The notes beneath the pieces were generated by a model. That model searched no databases. It was not told where the DNA came from and worked only from the letters and a program-made list of their open reading frames with translations. Below, piece by piece: positions 46,848 through 57,974 of a DNA stretch of 64,000 nt. Within the stretch, counting starts at the first letter, position 1, and every line of letters starts with the position of its first letter. Origin of the DNA: Galerina marginata (taxonomy: Eukaryota; Basidiomycota; Agaricomycetes; Agaricales; Galerinaceae); the NCBI GenBank assembly GCA_023014335.1, contig JAECYW010000008.1:1-64000 (forward strand), in the 5' to 3' direction. A program made the position numbers and the translations under genes.

Positions 46848-47240
46848 GTAGTTACGAGACTGTCTATGCTTGGCCTTGAAATTTTTTGGATTGGGATGGC
46901 TGTAATTAATTACCTAGTTACGAAACTACTACGACGCACAGAAAGAGCACAGAAGAACCATCGGCGATGACAACTGCCCCTCAGAACAATTCCACGGCGG
47001 ATATCCAACTCGACCCGACTTGGCCACGAGAGGCGTCAGTACTCTTGGCATTCCCACAGGCTCTAAAATTAAGACGCTTCTTTAAGTTATTAATAGACAG
47101 TGCCTTAATTCATGCCCATGTGTTTTGAACCGGCCAAAAAATGTTCATTCACACTGTACAACAGCGGACGCGCGTCAACAATACACCGTACAACGAAAGG
47201 TCGAGTCCTGTCACATATTGAGCTGCTCTTGAGAAGCAAC
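46848..47240. other. convergent intergenic gap between genes D and E
   Basis: About 390 bp between the two stop codons. No open frame or repeat is noted. GAGGAGTAAGTTGC at the E stop resembles a splice donor, so E may have a further exon here. Confidence 0.4.
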
Positions 47241-50200
47241 TTACTCCTCACACATTTCCATCATCCCATCCTCGCTCTCGACGCTCTGACGTTGACCTTG
47301 AATCAAGTTGATCTGCCAGCCCTTGGCGTTTAATCTTCGAACCAGGTTCCATACGAGCTTCATCTGAACGTGGTCCACGACCTCGTCCTCGGTGGCTACT
47401 TTTTTGATATAGATGTCCTCGACGGTAAGCATGGCGTATGTCGCAAATGCGGAATTGACAAAAGCGCGGATACGAGGTGGGGTGGCATCCTGTCGCATAC
47501 TCTCCATTCTGTTGGGGTTAGAGAACGAACAAGCTCTGGCGGTCTTCCAGAAAAAGAAATCAACAAGGACAGCGTCAATTGGACATCCACAGTTGAAATG
47601 CTTTGGATGAGCTTCGCCCGATCCCAAATCTGGCGGGTAAGTAACACCTTCGACGATATTTGAACCATTTCCGTCATATATACCCTTCCACTTGATATTT
47701 CGGTGCGTGGCATGGTGTCGGCACCGAGTGTTGGACTGACCGGAGGTGTGAACGAGAACGGCCAGTTCTCGCGTAGCAGTGGCAGACTCAGGCAGGTACC
47801 GTGGAAAGTTAATGCACCATTTTCGAATTGTAGCATCGACGAGGTTAGGATTACCCTTCGACAGAAACACCGCGATCTGTCGTCTGCCCTCCTCTGATGG
47901 CCATTAACACGACATCAAACACTGGAATCAAAAAGACTCACGTTCAGCAAAGTGGACATCATCCTCGGTAAGCCCAGGCAGAGAAAGATCCTCGCTGACG
48001 ATGCGAGTAAGGGTTGGGCTTTCAGTCTCCAACCAGGTTGAAACGATCCCAGCTATGTCTGATAATCTTTGCTTGTCTGTTTGCTTCTTCAGAATACCAG
48101 GTTGAGAGCTGGATGGTGCCTCCCGTTTGACGCGCTTTGAGGTTACCTTTTTGCCTTTCGGATTTGGGTCCTCTGCCTTTGCTCGTTTGGTTGGCACCAC
48201 CTTGCCCTTACCCTTCGCCCTGGACCGCTCAGCGACCTCCTCCTCATTACTGTCATCTCCCACCTCGCCTTCACTCGGCTTACAACGGGCTTGAAGCTCC
48301 TGTACGCGCGCACTCTTCTTCTTCACGTCCAGCTGAATATGTGCCATGACGTCGAACGGATAACCAGGATTACCGGAGAGAATGCCCTTCAGTCCACTGA
48401 TTTGCTGGACGAGATCGTCGAGCTCAGCTTTGTCGCACATGGCAAGAAGGTTCTTGCTGGCACTGGCGGACTCGGCGACAGCCTGAGCAACATCGGTTCG
48501 AAGTAAGTCAACTTCTCGTTCTTTCTGTTCGATCGGTCCCCTTGCTTCGTCAAATGTCATCGACCCATCCTTGAACAAAGCTTTGAGATCGGAAAGTTTA
48601 CGTTCCTCAAGCGCCAATTCGTTCTGCACGTTCTGAAGGACAAATTCTCGATGCTGTACCTCTTTCCTTGCTTTTTGAACGATTTCGGGCTCCGTGATGT
48701 TGGATTCTGCATGTGGTTCAGCAGCGCAATCCATGTTGTTGGATTCCTGAAACGCGGAAACAGCTGTGGATGTAGCAGGGGGCTGTCCTAGAAATCCACC
48801 GCCTGGTTCGTCGCTTGGTCCAGTCGCTTGCATTAATATGTCGGTCACATCGAATAAAGTGTTGAAAAGATCGAGGGTCGACTGAGAGGTACCCGGATTG
48901 ACATAGTCGGCTTCGCCAGTAGGATCCGCGTCCACATCAAGACATTCAGGGCTGGAAAATCCTCCTGGAAGGCAACCAGGTATGGATGTGTTAAAATACA
49001 GATCGTGTTCGGGGAACGTATACTGTGGTTGAAGACTCGCGATGTTTGCTGGTTCGAATGGGATGATGTATGTATCGTTTGGCTTCCTTGCTTCCAGCGG
49101 CCAACTGACATTTGCTTTTCCTGCTTCTGATGACCCGGCTTGCTGCGGGTTGCCAGTGGGTCGATTGTCATTGGCTAGAGGCGTGCCTTGGGCCGTCTGT
49201 CCATGGGGACTCCTGTAGTGCAACTGAGTCAGGGAACCATCACGGTGAGTGGCCAGTTCATCTGACCTATTCATCGGCTCCCCCTTGTTCCCGAGCTCCG
49301 CTAGCTGACCTGGCGCTGGTCCATAGGAACTGTCATCATTCGGTTGTTGACATGAACCGTCGGGTATAATTTGGGGCGTCTGCCCATTCAGACTGCAGTC
49401 GAATGATTGAGTTCACAACGAATAACGTTTACTGGCAAGTTCGACTGACCTGCTTTCCCAATTTTCCTGATTCATGAGTGCAGTTAGCTGATTGCGGGCT
49501 GGTCCATAGGAACCATCGTCGGTTGGCTGTTGAGATAAATTGTTGTGCATGATTTCGCGTGTCTGACCGCCGAGACTGCTGTAGAACGATTGAGTCTAGG
49601 AATTATAAGATGAGTGACCAGTTCATCTAACCTATTGAACAGATTGCCGTCATTCTCAACTTCAGATAGCCGACCGCCAGCGGGCCCATAGGAACTGTCA
49701 CCAGTTGGTTTTAGTCACCGAATATTAATGTTGAAGGGGCAGTTCAGCTAACCTGTTTGTTAAATCGCCCTCAATCTTGTAAGCGAGCGCTGATGACTCT
49801 GTGCTCGTCGACTTCAAAGCATTTTCGACACAGGATGCCATCGTCCTGGATGCAAATGACGGTTTGGGCTCCTTGGATTGTATCTGCTGAGGTCGTTGCT
49901 GGGTCGTAAACCCTTAATTCAGTCGTTTTGATCTGCAGGTAAATGAATTCTTACCGCGTTCTCTGAAACCTGCCCATTGAGACCGCTTTTTATCTGCTGC
50001 GTCAACCTCTGCAACTGAGTTACGTCTGCAGCATGTGCCTGCCTAGCCTACTCGGTCGTATAAGTTTATCGCGTCACTGGTTTATTATTCAAAGAACTCA
50101 CCGCATACTCAGGTCCCATAAGTAGCTGACTACCATGAGAACCCAACGGTTCAATCTTCAGTGAAAAAGTGAAGAGGTAAGAATGGGAACTGTGTCTGGC

Positions 50201-52199
50201 TCAATAAAATTACTAACCACATTTCTTTGACTGGACTGGATCGTGGTTTCCACATTTTGAGCATAGTCGTTCAATTGACCAATATCTGCAGACGTCGTGA
50301 CCCTTGCCTGTTTGAATAAGATGCGTCAGACATCATCCTAAAGTCTGAGGATATATAAACCTACAGAACGCGTTCCCAGGCCTTGAGAGTTGGCGTTGCT
50401 GATGTCCGCCTCCGCCTCGGGCTTCTGCGCGGTCTTAATTCCTTGTTCTTGGTGTTCTTGATGACGCGTCTGGTTACTTTCTTTAGAATTGATATCTCCC
50501 TTCCCAAGGAACAGCATGCTATAGGTCGAAAACGGCTGTGCACTATGAATGTTTCCGGTGACGAGCTGAGACTAATTGTATAAGTGGAAAGGAACCAGCC
50601 AGGAAAGTGGAACCCACCGGTCGATCCTGAGTAGCATAACTCAATCCTTGGGAGGTAGAAATTTCCCGGAACGATTGCTACATTATAGTTTAAGAATCAA
50701 TTTTGAGCAACAGAACTGATAAACGCACAGGGCCTTGGTCAATTTCTCCGTGCACATCATACTTGGATGTGGTACGAGACAGCTTGTTAGTCTTCGATTG
50801 GTAAGAGCTAACAAAAACTGTAAACGATAATATACTCACCGCCTCATCACAACCTTTAGACTCCTGTAATGTTCAGTAAGTTCGACTCCAATGTTGACGA
50901 TAACGCGCTCACCATCTCATCTTCATCTCGAGAACGGCTAGGAGGATGAGAGACCTAGGTTAAATTCAGATTGATCTCTTACAAATAATCTGTGAGGGCT
51001 ATAGAGGACTCACCGCATTGCGCTCCAAGATTTCCAACTGAGTGGAAGTCGGAAGCGCATTGAGACCAACACCATCAGGTGCAGCACCCGCAACGATTTT
51101 AACCTAAAATAAATCTTCGGTAAAATTCAATTAAAAATACATATCAAATGGCCCACCTGTCCGCCTTGGAGAGGTTGAAGGACGTCATTTTGAACAGCTT
51201 GAGGCTCAGTAACGGTGGCCTGAACGGCCTTTTGAATCAAATTTGAATAGACAAGCAATCACAATGACAACTTACTAGTCCGGCTTTGACAGGAATTTGG
51301 TCAATCTTTGATCGACTTCAGACAAACGCTCTATTACAAAATATATTTTGACTCACAACTCCCGCTTGAATGACTTCTGGTGCACCAGGAGTTCCAAGCG
51401 CGTTTTGGGTGGCATCGGTAGTCTTTAAGGAAGTTCTGAGTACGTTAAAGAGTATGATCAATCAATATACACTTACGACTTTGCCTTGAACAGTTTGTTC
51501 ACGACTTAAACTCTCCAGTTCAACGCCAGTGGCTTTGTTGACCTTCAATATAAATAGCTTTTGAGTACTATTAAAAATTGCGTTATGCCTGACTCACCGA
51601 TTTGCCTTGGACAGCATCGTCTTGACCGGAGTTTGCGCCAATGACCTGGAAGATATTAATCGACTCCATTATAAAATTGTTTGATGAGGCCGGACTCACT
51701 GTTCCAGCTTGCGCCAACTGATTAACGCGCTCAAGGCCAACTGCCGCTCCCTAGTAACATTCCGCAAGGTCAAATAATAGTCAAGTTTAAGGTAGGAATA
51801 ATGTACGCACTATTGGGCCTGGCTGGGTACTTTTGTCACCGGGAGCCGGCTGCAAAAAAAGTAGTTAGAAAGTCGTTCATTAAACATACAAAAAAAGCGG
51901 ACAAGGATCACCCTCATTGAATCTCCGGCACCGCCCATGAGTTTCCTGGCTTTCTTCTCGTTCTCTTTCTGGGCTTTCTTAAGCTTGGCCAATTCTGCAC
52001 GGAGTTTCTTGGCTTCTCCTGCTGGAGGTTTGAGATCACATAAAAATTAAGATGTTAAAAGGAACTGACCTTGGTTCCCTCGGCCAAATAAGTATGGCTT
52101 CAAGGCGTCCTGAAGATTGGCTATCTTTGTCTCTGCACCAAAATCAATTTGTTTCTGTAGACGACAAAAAATCAACGCACCTAAAGCGGTAGGATCCAT
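47241..52199 (-). CDS. gene E: intron-rich mini-exon gene with coiled coil, basic region and C-terminal Cys/His domain
   Basis: Reads from MDPTALGALIF (52199) to the stop at 47241 through at least 20 exons. After a Lys-rich coiled coil (AELAKLKKAQKENEKKARK) come many exons of 21-93 bases, nearly all ending in phase 0 at good GT donors. Examples are the peptides GAAVGLERVNQLAQAGT, VIGANSGQDDAVQGKS and ESKGCDEA (50863-50840). About three 170-bp units near 49250-49720 repeat QPTDDGSYGPA-like peptides. The long exon ending at 47942 adds a second coiled coil (about 48700-48300) and a basic, nuclear-localisation-like region (KGKGKVVPTKRAK, KKVTSKRVKRE). The final exon, from 47893, carries the domain shared with gene D: CRHHA, FNCGCPIDAVLVDFFFWKTARA and PPRIRAFVNSAF. 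It is likely nuclear or scaffold-like. Several splice sites in 49.4-50.0 kb are uncertain. Confidence 0.7.
49150..49720 (-). repeat. internal coding tandem repeat of gene E
   Basis: Three units of about 170-180 bp plus one partial. Each encodes a version of QQPTDDGSYGPARNQLTAL (others read QPNDDSSYGPAPGQLAEL and QPTGDSSYGPAGGRLSEV) and ends near NRSDELATH. Unit boundaries coincide with splice sites, so repeat number equals exon number here. Confidence 0.7.
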
Positions 52200-53144
52200 T
52201 GAAAATAATGTCGAACGGTGTTTCTGAACTGGGAGGTTCTGAGGTATGAGAGGGTAAAACAAGAAGGCAAGTTACGAGCGTTGCTCCAGCGTACCAAAGG
52301 TCGAAATTGTTCTGGTGAACCATCCGAGCCCTGGACGCCTCTAGTTTTCCAAATCCAGCATGTCCGATTGTTGCCTGAACCATTCCGGAAACGCGTCCGG
52401 ACTGATACCGCAAGCACTCCAATTAGGCATTCTGACCGAGCGTGCCCTGAAACCTTTTCACATATGCGTCGTTTGTGAGTGCATATGGCTACCGTGGAAG
52501 TTTATTGATAGTTTAGGGTTCTGTGGCTGCGAGTCAGCGGTGATCCTGCGCTCTGCAATCATAACCAATATGATTGCCCTTCCTTGTCTTCTGTATGTAG
52601 ATCTGTTATATGTTCATACCGTGCTCCCAGCTTAAATCTCATCCTCCGTGCCCTGGTGTGGCGCACAAGGCCAGCAATCTTGTTTGGGAATACCGGGCTT
52701 GTCGGGCTTGCCAATTTGGGCCTGCCCATCAACCAAAATTGGGTCATAGCTTCAAACCGCTTGATCGGCAGCCGTGATACACCCTGATAAGCACCCTAGG
52801 GTTCCTGGCAGGAAATAAAGTTGGTACGCATCTCTCGGTGGACGTTTGATTACATGTTCAGTTGGTTCCTTTCCGAGGCTAGCAGGCGACCATTCCAAAA
52901 GCGAAAAAAAACTTTCACACCCCCCCGTTCGATCCTATTGTTGCAACGTCGTACAGATTGCTGAGTTGCTGCCAGCCGATATTGAATAATCCAACATCAA
53001 GACCGTCCGGTCTATTGGAGTATTTCCAAAGTTGAACTCCTTACGAAATTTATTTGTTCTTGATCCACCTTTGTTTTCCTACAAGAGCGGCCGAGGATCT
53101 GATTTTTCGACACCCCCATTCTTTCGTACTTCGTTACACGCAAT
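52200..53144. promoter_or_regulatory. divergent intergenic region between gene E and the RNase H1-N gene
   Basis: 945 bp between head-to-head start codons (52199 minus, 53145 plus). Short frames occur but none is convincing. A CACACCCCCCC run lies near 52915. It presumably holds both promoters; no TATA box was identified with confidence. Confidence 0.4.
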
Positions 53145-53870
53145 ATGGACTCCTCCCCCTCTGTTGACAATTTATCCGACCCCAATGGGTCGGGTGAGGT
53201 GTCAACCATTGCTTCGATACTCCCCACTGTCTTTGACGGGGACTATGTTCTTTTGGATCGTAAGTATTATTTCTGCACTGTCAGGCATATCCTAAATTCG
53301 TGAACTCACAGACACGCCAACTCCTGGCGAACAAGCGACTGCCCCCAGCGCAGAAGCGTCCGTGGCTACCGGAGAAGATCGCGCTCCCTCCCAGGACACC
53401 TCTGATCGCCAACAAGCATGTGCAGATTCTCAAGTCGATGAAGGACGCGCAACCACCGACGACGACAACGACGACAATAACGACGATGTTATCACTGGTA
53501 ATTGCAGCGATTTTTACGCCCTCTTCTTGACTATTAATTCATTTGATCTAGGAACCTTTCATCCTTTCATACCGGCATCGGAGAGATGGTATGTGGTCAT
53601 TATTGGCCCAGTCCCAGGGGTCTACCAGGGCGCGTATGTACCAGGTCACTTTACCGTATATTTCTATTCAACTGACTCTGTCAAAGAACCCAAGCTTTGG
53701 CTCATGCCGGTGGGCCTAACGGCCGCTTTACTCGTCATGGCTCTTTGGCGGAATCTATTAGGGTATTCGAAGTCGCGCTTCTTGCGGGCGAAGTTCGTAG
53801 GATCATTGTTCCGCCGCCCATCGACACAGTCCTGACTCCTCTTGACTTCCCCAATGGGTACTTAATGTAG
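53145..53870 (+). CDS. small protein with RNase H1 N-terminal (viroplasmin-like) domain
   Basis: Four exons, 53145-53259, 53312-53497, 53552-53633 and 53687-53870, total 567 bases and 188 residues. The first 100 residues are disordered and acidic, with an Asp/Asn run (DDDNDDNNDD). Residues about 111-125 read RWYVVIIGPVPGVYQG, followed after the last intron by AGGPNGRFTRHGSLAESIRVF. This matches the pattern of the RNase H1 N-terminal/caulimovirus viroplasmin fold (YxVxxGxxPGVY...F...A). That fold binds RNA-DNA hybrid or double-stranded RNA in RNase H1. No RNase H catalytic domain is present. The alternative unspliced reading of the last intron gives a hydrophobic tail and was rejected because splicing restores the domain. 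It is divergent from gene E. Confidence 0.75.
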
Positions 53871-54149
53871 AGTCTGTACTTACGGTTTACCTGTGCTGTT
53901 CTTTGTATGTACGTCTACGGTCTTGAATGAATAGTCCCCTCGTTTGGGCAGTTGTAATTTTCTTGAATGACTTTTAGAGAGATCAGTGACTTGTTATATT
54001 GGAGCGTTAGAATGGTTCTTTATGGCTTTGAGGACAATATACGGCAACTGATGAGTTTTTCCAGAATACGGTCGGGTATATAAGCTAGCTACAAGTATAT
54101 ACGAAATTGGCTGCGAAAGCAATAGAAAGGTGAACAAAATTGGGAAGCT

Positions 54150-54850
54150 ACTACTCAATTAGCGTCTAGCCTCTTTGGAACCGAAAGAAAGGAGGATAAA
54201 AATAAGAAGCATTCTGTACGGTTAAACCATGGAAAGAAATGTGCGTAAATTAGCGCCTAGCCTCTTCGCGTGCTGGGGCTGATTATTGCATTTGATTGGG
54301 AGACGCTACAGGGCAATTAATTTGCTTCATACTCATACGGTTAAGCCATAGAAAGATATGTGTGTAAATTAGCGCCTAGCCTCTTCGCGTGCTGGGGCTG
54401 ATTATTGCATGTGCTTGGAAGACGCTACAGGACGATTAATTTGCTTCATACTCGTACGGTTAAACCATAGAAAGCAATGTGCGTAAATTAACGCCTAGCC
54501 TCTGATAGGACGTAGAATAAAAATACAAAAGCATTCTGTACGGTTAAACCACAGAAAGAAATGTTCGTAAATTAGCGCCTAGCCTCTTCGCGTGCTGGGG
54601 CCGATTATTGCATGTGCTTGGAGGACGCTACAGGACGATTAATTTGCTTCATACTCGTACGGTTAAACCATAGAAAGCAATGTGCGTAAATTAACGCCTA
54701 GCCTCTGATAGGACGTAGAATAAAAATACGAAGCATTCTGTACGGTTAAACCACAGAAAGAAATGTGCGTAAATTAGCGCCTAGCCTCTTTGCGTGCTGG
54801 GGCTGATTATTGCATGTGCTTGGGAGATGCTACAGGTCAATTATCAACTT
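54150..54850. repeat. minisatellite with alternating unit types
   Basis: Units start with GTACGGTTAAACCATAGAAAG near 54216, 54337, 54457, 54538, 54658 and 54740. Long units (about 120 bp) contain TTAGCGCCTAGCCTCTTCGCGTGCTGGGGC and a GACGCTACAGG block. Short units (about 82 bp) contain CTCTGATAGGACGTAGAATAAAAATAC. Long and short units alternate, with one doublet. Unrelated in sequence to the 43.7-45.0 kb array. Confidence 0.9.
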
Positions 54851-55477
54851 TGTTTAACAGTTCACGAAGTTCCTTACAATAATCAGAAAGATACTGCGGC
54901 ATGGGCTTTTTGATATCTACACCTTCGTCATTTTGATCTAGTCGGGAGTGTCGCGTATTTTTTTTAGCTACTTATACGACCTACCTACCTAGTTATCTGT
55001 GAAGCAACAAAGAAAAAGTGGCACGATCTCCCAAAAACTGTTGACGAACTTGTACCTCCCTTGGATTGACTTGGGATCTCAAGAATAATTGGATGACAGG
55101 TAAAACTCGTCTCGGGCAAACTGACCATCATATGTAAATCTCATCAGTTAAATATCGGCAACCTGTCCACAGTCTGCTCAAAAACGACTGACCAAGTAGT
55201 TGACGTCACCTCTGAACACATCCTCAAAAATCACAAGGTTCCATTTTTGAGTTGTACACGCAGAAAATGCTGAGGGATTTACTTAGAGGGACGGATGAGT
55301 ACCATAATATAATATTAAGGAAGGTGGTATGACTCTAGAATTCTGCCTTCATTAATAAACACGACGAGGGTTAGGAGGGATTGGAAATATTGTGGCGGCT
55401 CAATCTGTAGCTCAATGCGGACAGAGACACACAGCCAGTCATACAAGCGAAGGATGAGATATCAACCCACAAAACCG

Positions 55478-55820
55478 TCGTAAAAGAACCTCAGAACGAA
55501 ATTCTCAGAGTTAACCATCACAAATACATTCCGACAAAGAGTGGTAATGATTTTACAAAACGACGCGCTACGGCTTCGCAGAGCGAGCATCCGGCGATGT
55601 TAAAACGGGCCAAATGCTCATAAAAATATATTGCCGACCAACTCCTGAGAGGCAAGGCTATTCTTCAGTCATGTAATACTAGACAAAATGGAGCCCGACA
55701 TCTAATGTGCCACGAAACATTGGGAAAAGAACCTCAGAATGGAATTTTCAGAGTAAACCATCACAATTACATTCCGACAAAGAGTGGTAATAATTTTACA
55801 AACCGACGCGCTACAGTGTC
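55478..55820. repeat. spaced direct repeat of about 95 bp
   Basis: Copies at about 55484-55578 and 55727-55820 share AAAGAACCTCAGAA, CATTCCGACAAAGAGTGGTAAT and CGACGCGCTAC with few differences. The spacing is about 243 bp. It could be two ends of a small solo element or a plain duplication. Confidence 0.75.
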
Positions 55821-55873
55821 ACTCGTGTCAACAATCTAACCGAAATTACCGTAACAGACTAACGTTTTGCTTG

Positions 55874-55898
55874 CCGTAGGCACCTATAGTGCCTACGG
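55874..55898. repeat. perfect 10-bp hairpin
   Basis: CCGTAGGCAC at 55874-55883, loop CTATA, and the exact inverse GTGCCTACGG at 55889-55898. Confidence 0.75.
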
Positions 55899-57014
55899 TC
55901 ATCTGTAGACGTGCGTGGTCAGTCATGGGGTATTAACACGCCTACTGCAAAACTCGTCAGGAATTTAATGAATGAGGATACAATTCATGACTTACTTACT
56001 TCTCAGGGATAAATTCATACTTTGCGTGTTACGCCCGTGTCACCTTTCAGGTCTCAGGGAACAAGCGCATCGATGAGTCATGAGCGTAATGGGCAGTTAG
56101 ATATGTATAGTGGAACGATCGCCCACGCGCAGTATGGAGACTATGATGAAGTCGCCAGGAAAAGTAAGACAGAGACAGAGACCCCAAACAAAGTAAGTGA
56201 GACGTACATGGGCGTCCTCGATGAATGACATGAGAGCCGTACCAGTAGACACAATGGCGAAAAACCTGTTAGACAAATGGTTGGGTAAAGCGCAAACGGA
56301 ACTCAGATCTTTATGAGAACTTGACGCGCCTCAGGCCAACTGGCTCTACCACAAAAGTGTTAAGGAGTGTTGACGTCGTTATGAGCAGCTTGAGGGAGAA
56401 CAAGTTGGGAGTGGGGTGTCATGTTCTGAGTTGGAAACAGGCAGGGGAAAACAGTTCGCCCTCACGGTCACATATACTTGATCTTTTTTGTTGACATGAG
56501 TCGTGCGGGTAAGTTACCGAAGTCTCGCTAACAACTGAAATGGGTGTGATCGCCATTAATGCTGCTCAATTCCTAGATTGGCCATCGATTCTCCGGTCAA
56601 AAGCTCGTTGACGGCTCATCAAAGTCATTCCCCTTAATCGAAGCCCTGTGATGTCAGTATTTCGCTATCGCCAACGCGGCTGATAGGGATCAATGGCACT
56701 ATTAATTTCTAAGTTACTAAAGCTTACGATTCAGTTTCATCGCGTCAGTTACAGCTAAATTTAAATGGATAGAATAGTGCTATTTGCGTCCACAATTCAA
56801 GTGGAGCTGAGGGTCCCAGCCAATAAGAAACGAGTGATGAAGGAAGACGCTCTGAGTTGGCGTACCCTCTTTCAACTTAATTGGCACTCAGGCAAACAAA
56901 CTAAATACCCAAACTGAACTACCAATTTGAATTTAACTTCCATGATCGCAAGAGATGGTGCTCCATTAGGTGCAACGCATGGGTTGCGTCTCGGAACAAG
57001 GCCCGGGGGGATTG

Positions 57015-57525
57015 GCGCCTATAAACCATCCGGTGCGTTGGCTCCAGCTCCGCATTTAGTCGGAAACGGCTCTTATCTTTTCAAAACCAAAATAAATGCA
57101 TGTGAGAATGTTGCTATCCAAAACACTCGCACAGGATTCTGAGCCGTCTGGCTCTACGTGTGTCTCAAGTGCGGAAATAGGCGCCGTGGAAACACAATTA
57201 CAGGGGGTAGCCAAAAGGAATACCTTGATTCCCTGTACTGCGGATGATACATATCTCTTCGGAACAGTGCCGATGGACTGGTATCTATAAACCATCCGGT
57301 GCAGCTCCAGCCCCGCATTTATTCGGAAACGGCGCTTATCTATTCAAAACCAAGATAAATGCATGTGAGAAGGTTGCTATCCTAAACACTCGCACCGGAT
57401 TATGAGCCGTCTGGCTCTAAGGGTGTATTAAGTGCGGAAATAGGCGCCGTGGAAACACAGTTACAGGGGGTAGCCAATAGGAATACATGGATTCCCTGTA
57501 CTGGGGATGATACAAATCTCTTAGA
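57015..57525. repeat. tandem duplication, two units of about 268 bp
   Basis: 57015-57262 and 57283-57525 share TATAAACCATCCGGTGC, AATAAATGCATGTGAGAA, GAGCCGTCTGGCTCTA, GAAATAGGCGCCGTGGAAACACA and ATTCCCTGTACTG in the same order, at roughly 90% identity by eye. Confidence 0.85.
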
Positions 57526-57717
57526 GTTCTTTCACCAGAAGCTGCCCTTCGCCACAGCTCGGTTCTTTTGGTGCATTTACGACTCCGACCCTAATCTCAA
57601 ACCGTGGAATAGGCGTCATGGAAATATGATTACTGGGAGTAAATCGACAATCAGCTCCGCAGTAGGGAAGCTTAAGCGGACCTGCACAGGATAGCGTATC
57701 CTGGTCCTGGTCCTGGA

Positions 57718-57850
57718 TAGTGATTGTCACCGGTACGCAAACCCGCGCCTAGCGTGGGTACGGGTAAAACAGTGTTTTTGGCGTATTCGTTTTGGCAGCT
57801 CAAGGTCGCGTTCTTTGCGAAAAAATCCGCGGGCTACCCGTGCCAATCAC
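57718..57850. mobile_element. possible short inverted-repeat element (MITE)
   Basis: Left end GTGATTGtCACcGGTA (57720-57735) and right end, read inverted, GTGATTGgCACgGGTA (ending 57848), flanked by TA on each side. The size of 129 bp with TA flanks fits a Tc1/mariner-type MITE. The inside has no coding capacity. Confidence 0.55.
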
Positions 57851-57974
57851 TATCAATGACAATGACACAGTATCCAGCAGTGTTCGGGCAGGTGCATGAT
57901 AGAGGGAGCAAGTCAAGACTAATTGGTCACAGGACCGCGTGCATTAATAATCCACTACTAATACGTCTTCTAAT

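Larger units (their letters stand above)
53871..57974. other. repeat-rich intergenic region
   Basis: Contains the minisatellite at 54.1-54.85 kb, a spaced direct repeat (55.48 and 55.73 kb), a hairpin (55874-55898), a tandem duplication (57.0-57.5 kb) and a small inverted element (57.7-57.85 kb), each listed. Frames such as 56022-56228 show no motif. Confidence 0.5.

Noticed and set aside
53634..53835. Unspliced ending of the RNase H1-N gene with a hydrophobic (membrane-like) tail
   Set aside because: A GTATGT donor and AAAG acceptor remove 53 bases and restore a recognisable RNase H1 N-terminal pattern, so the tail is probably intron plus a wrong frame.
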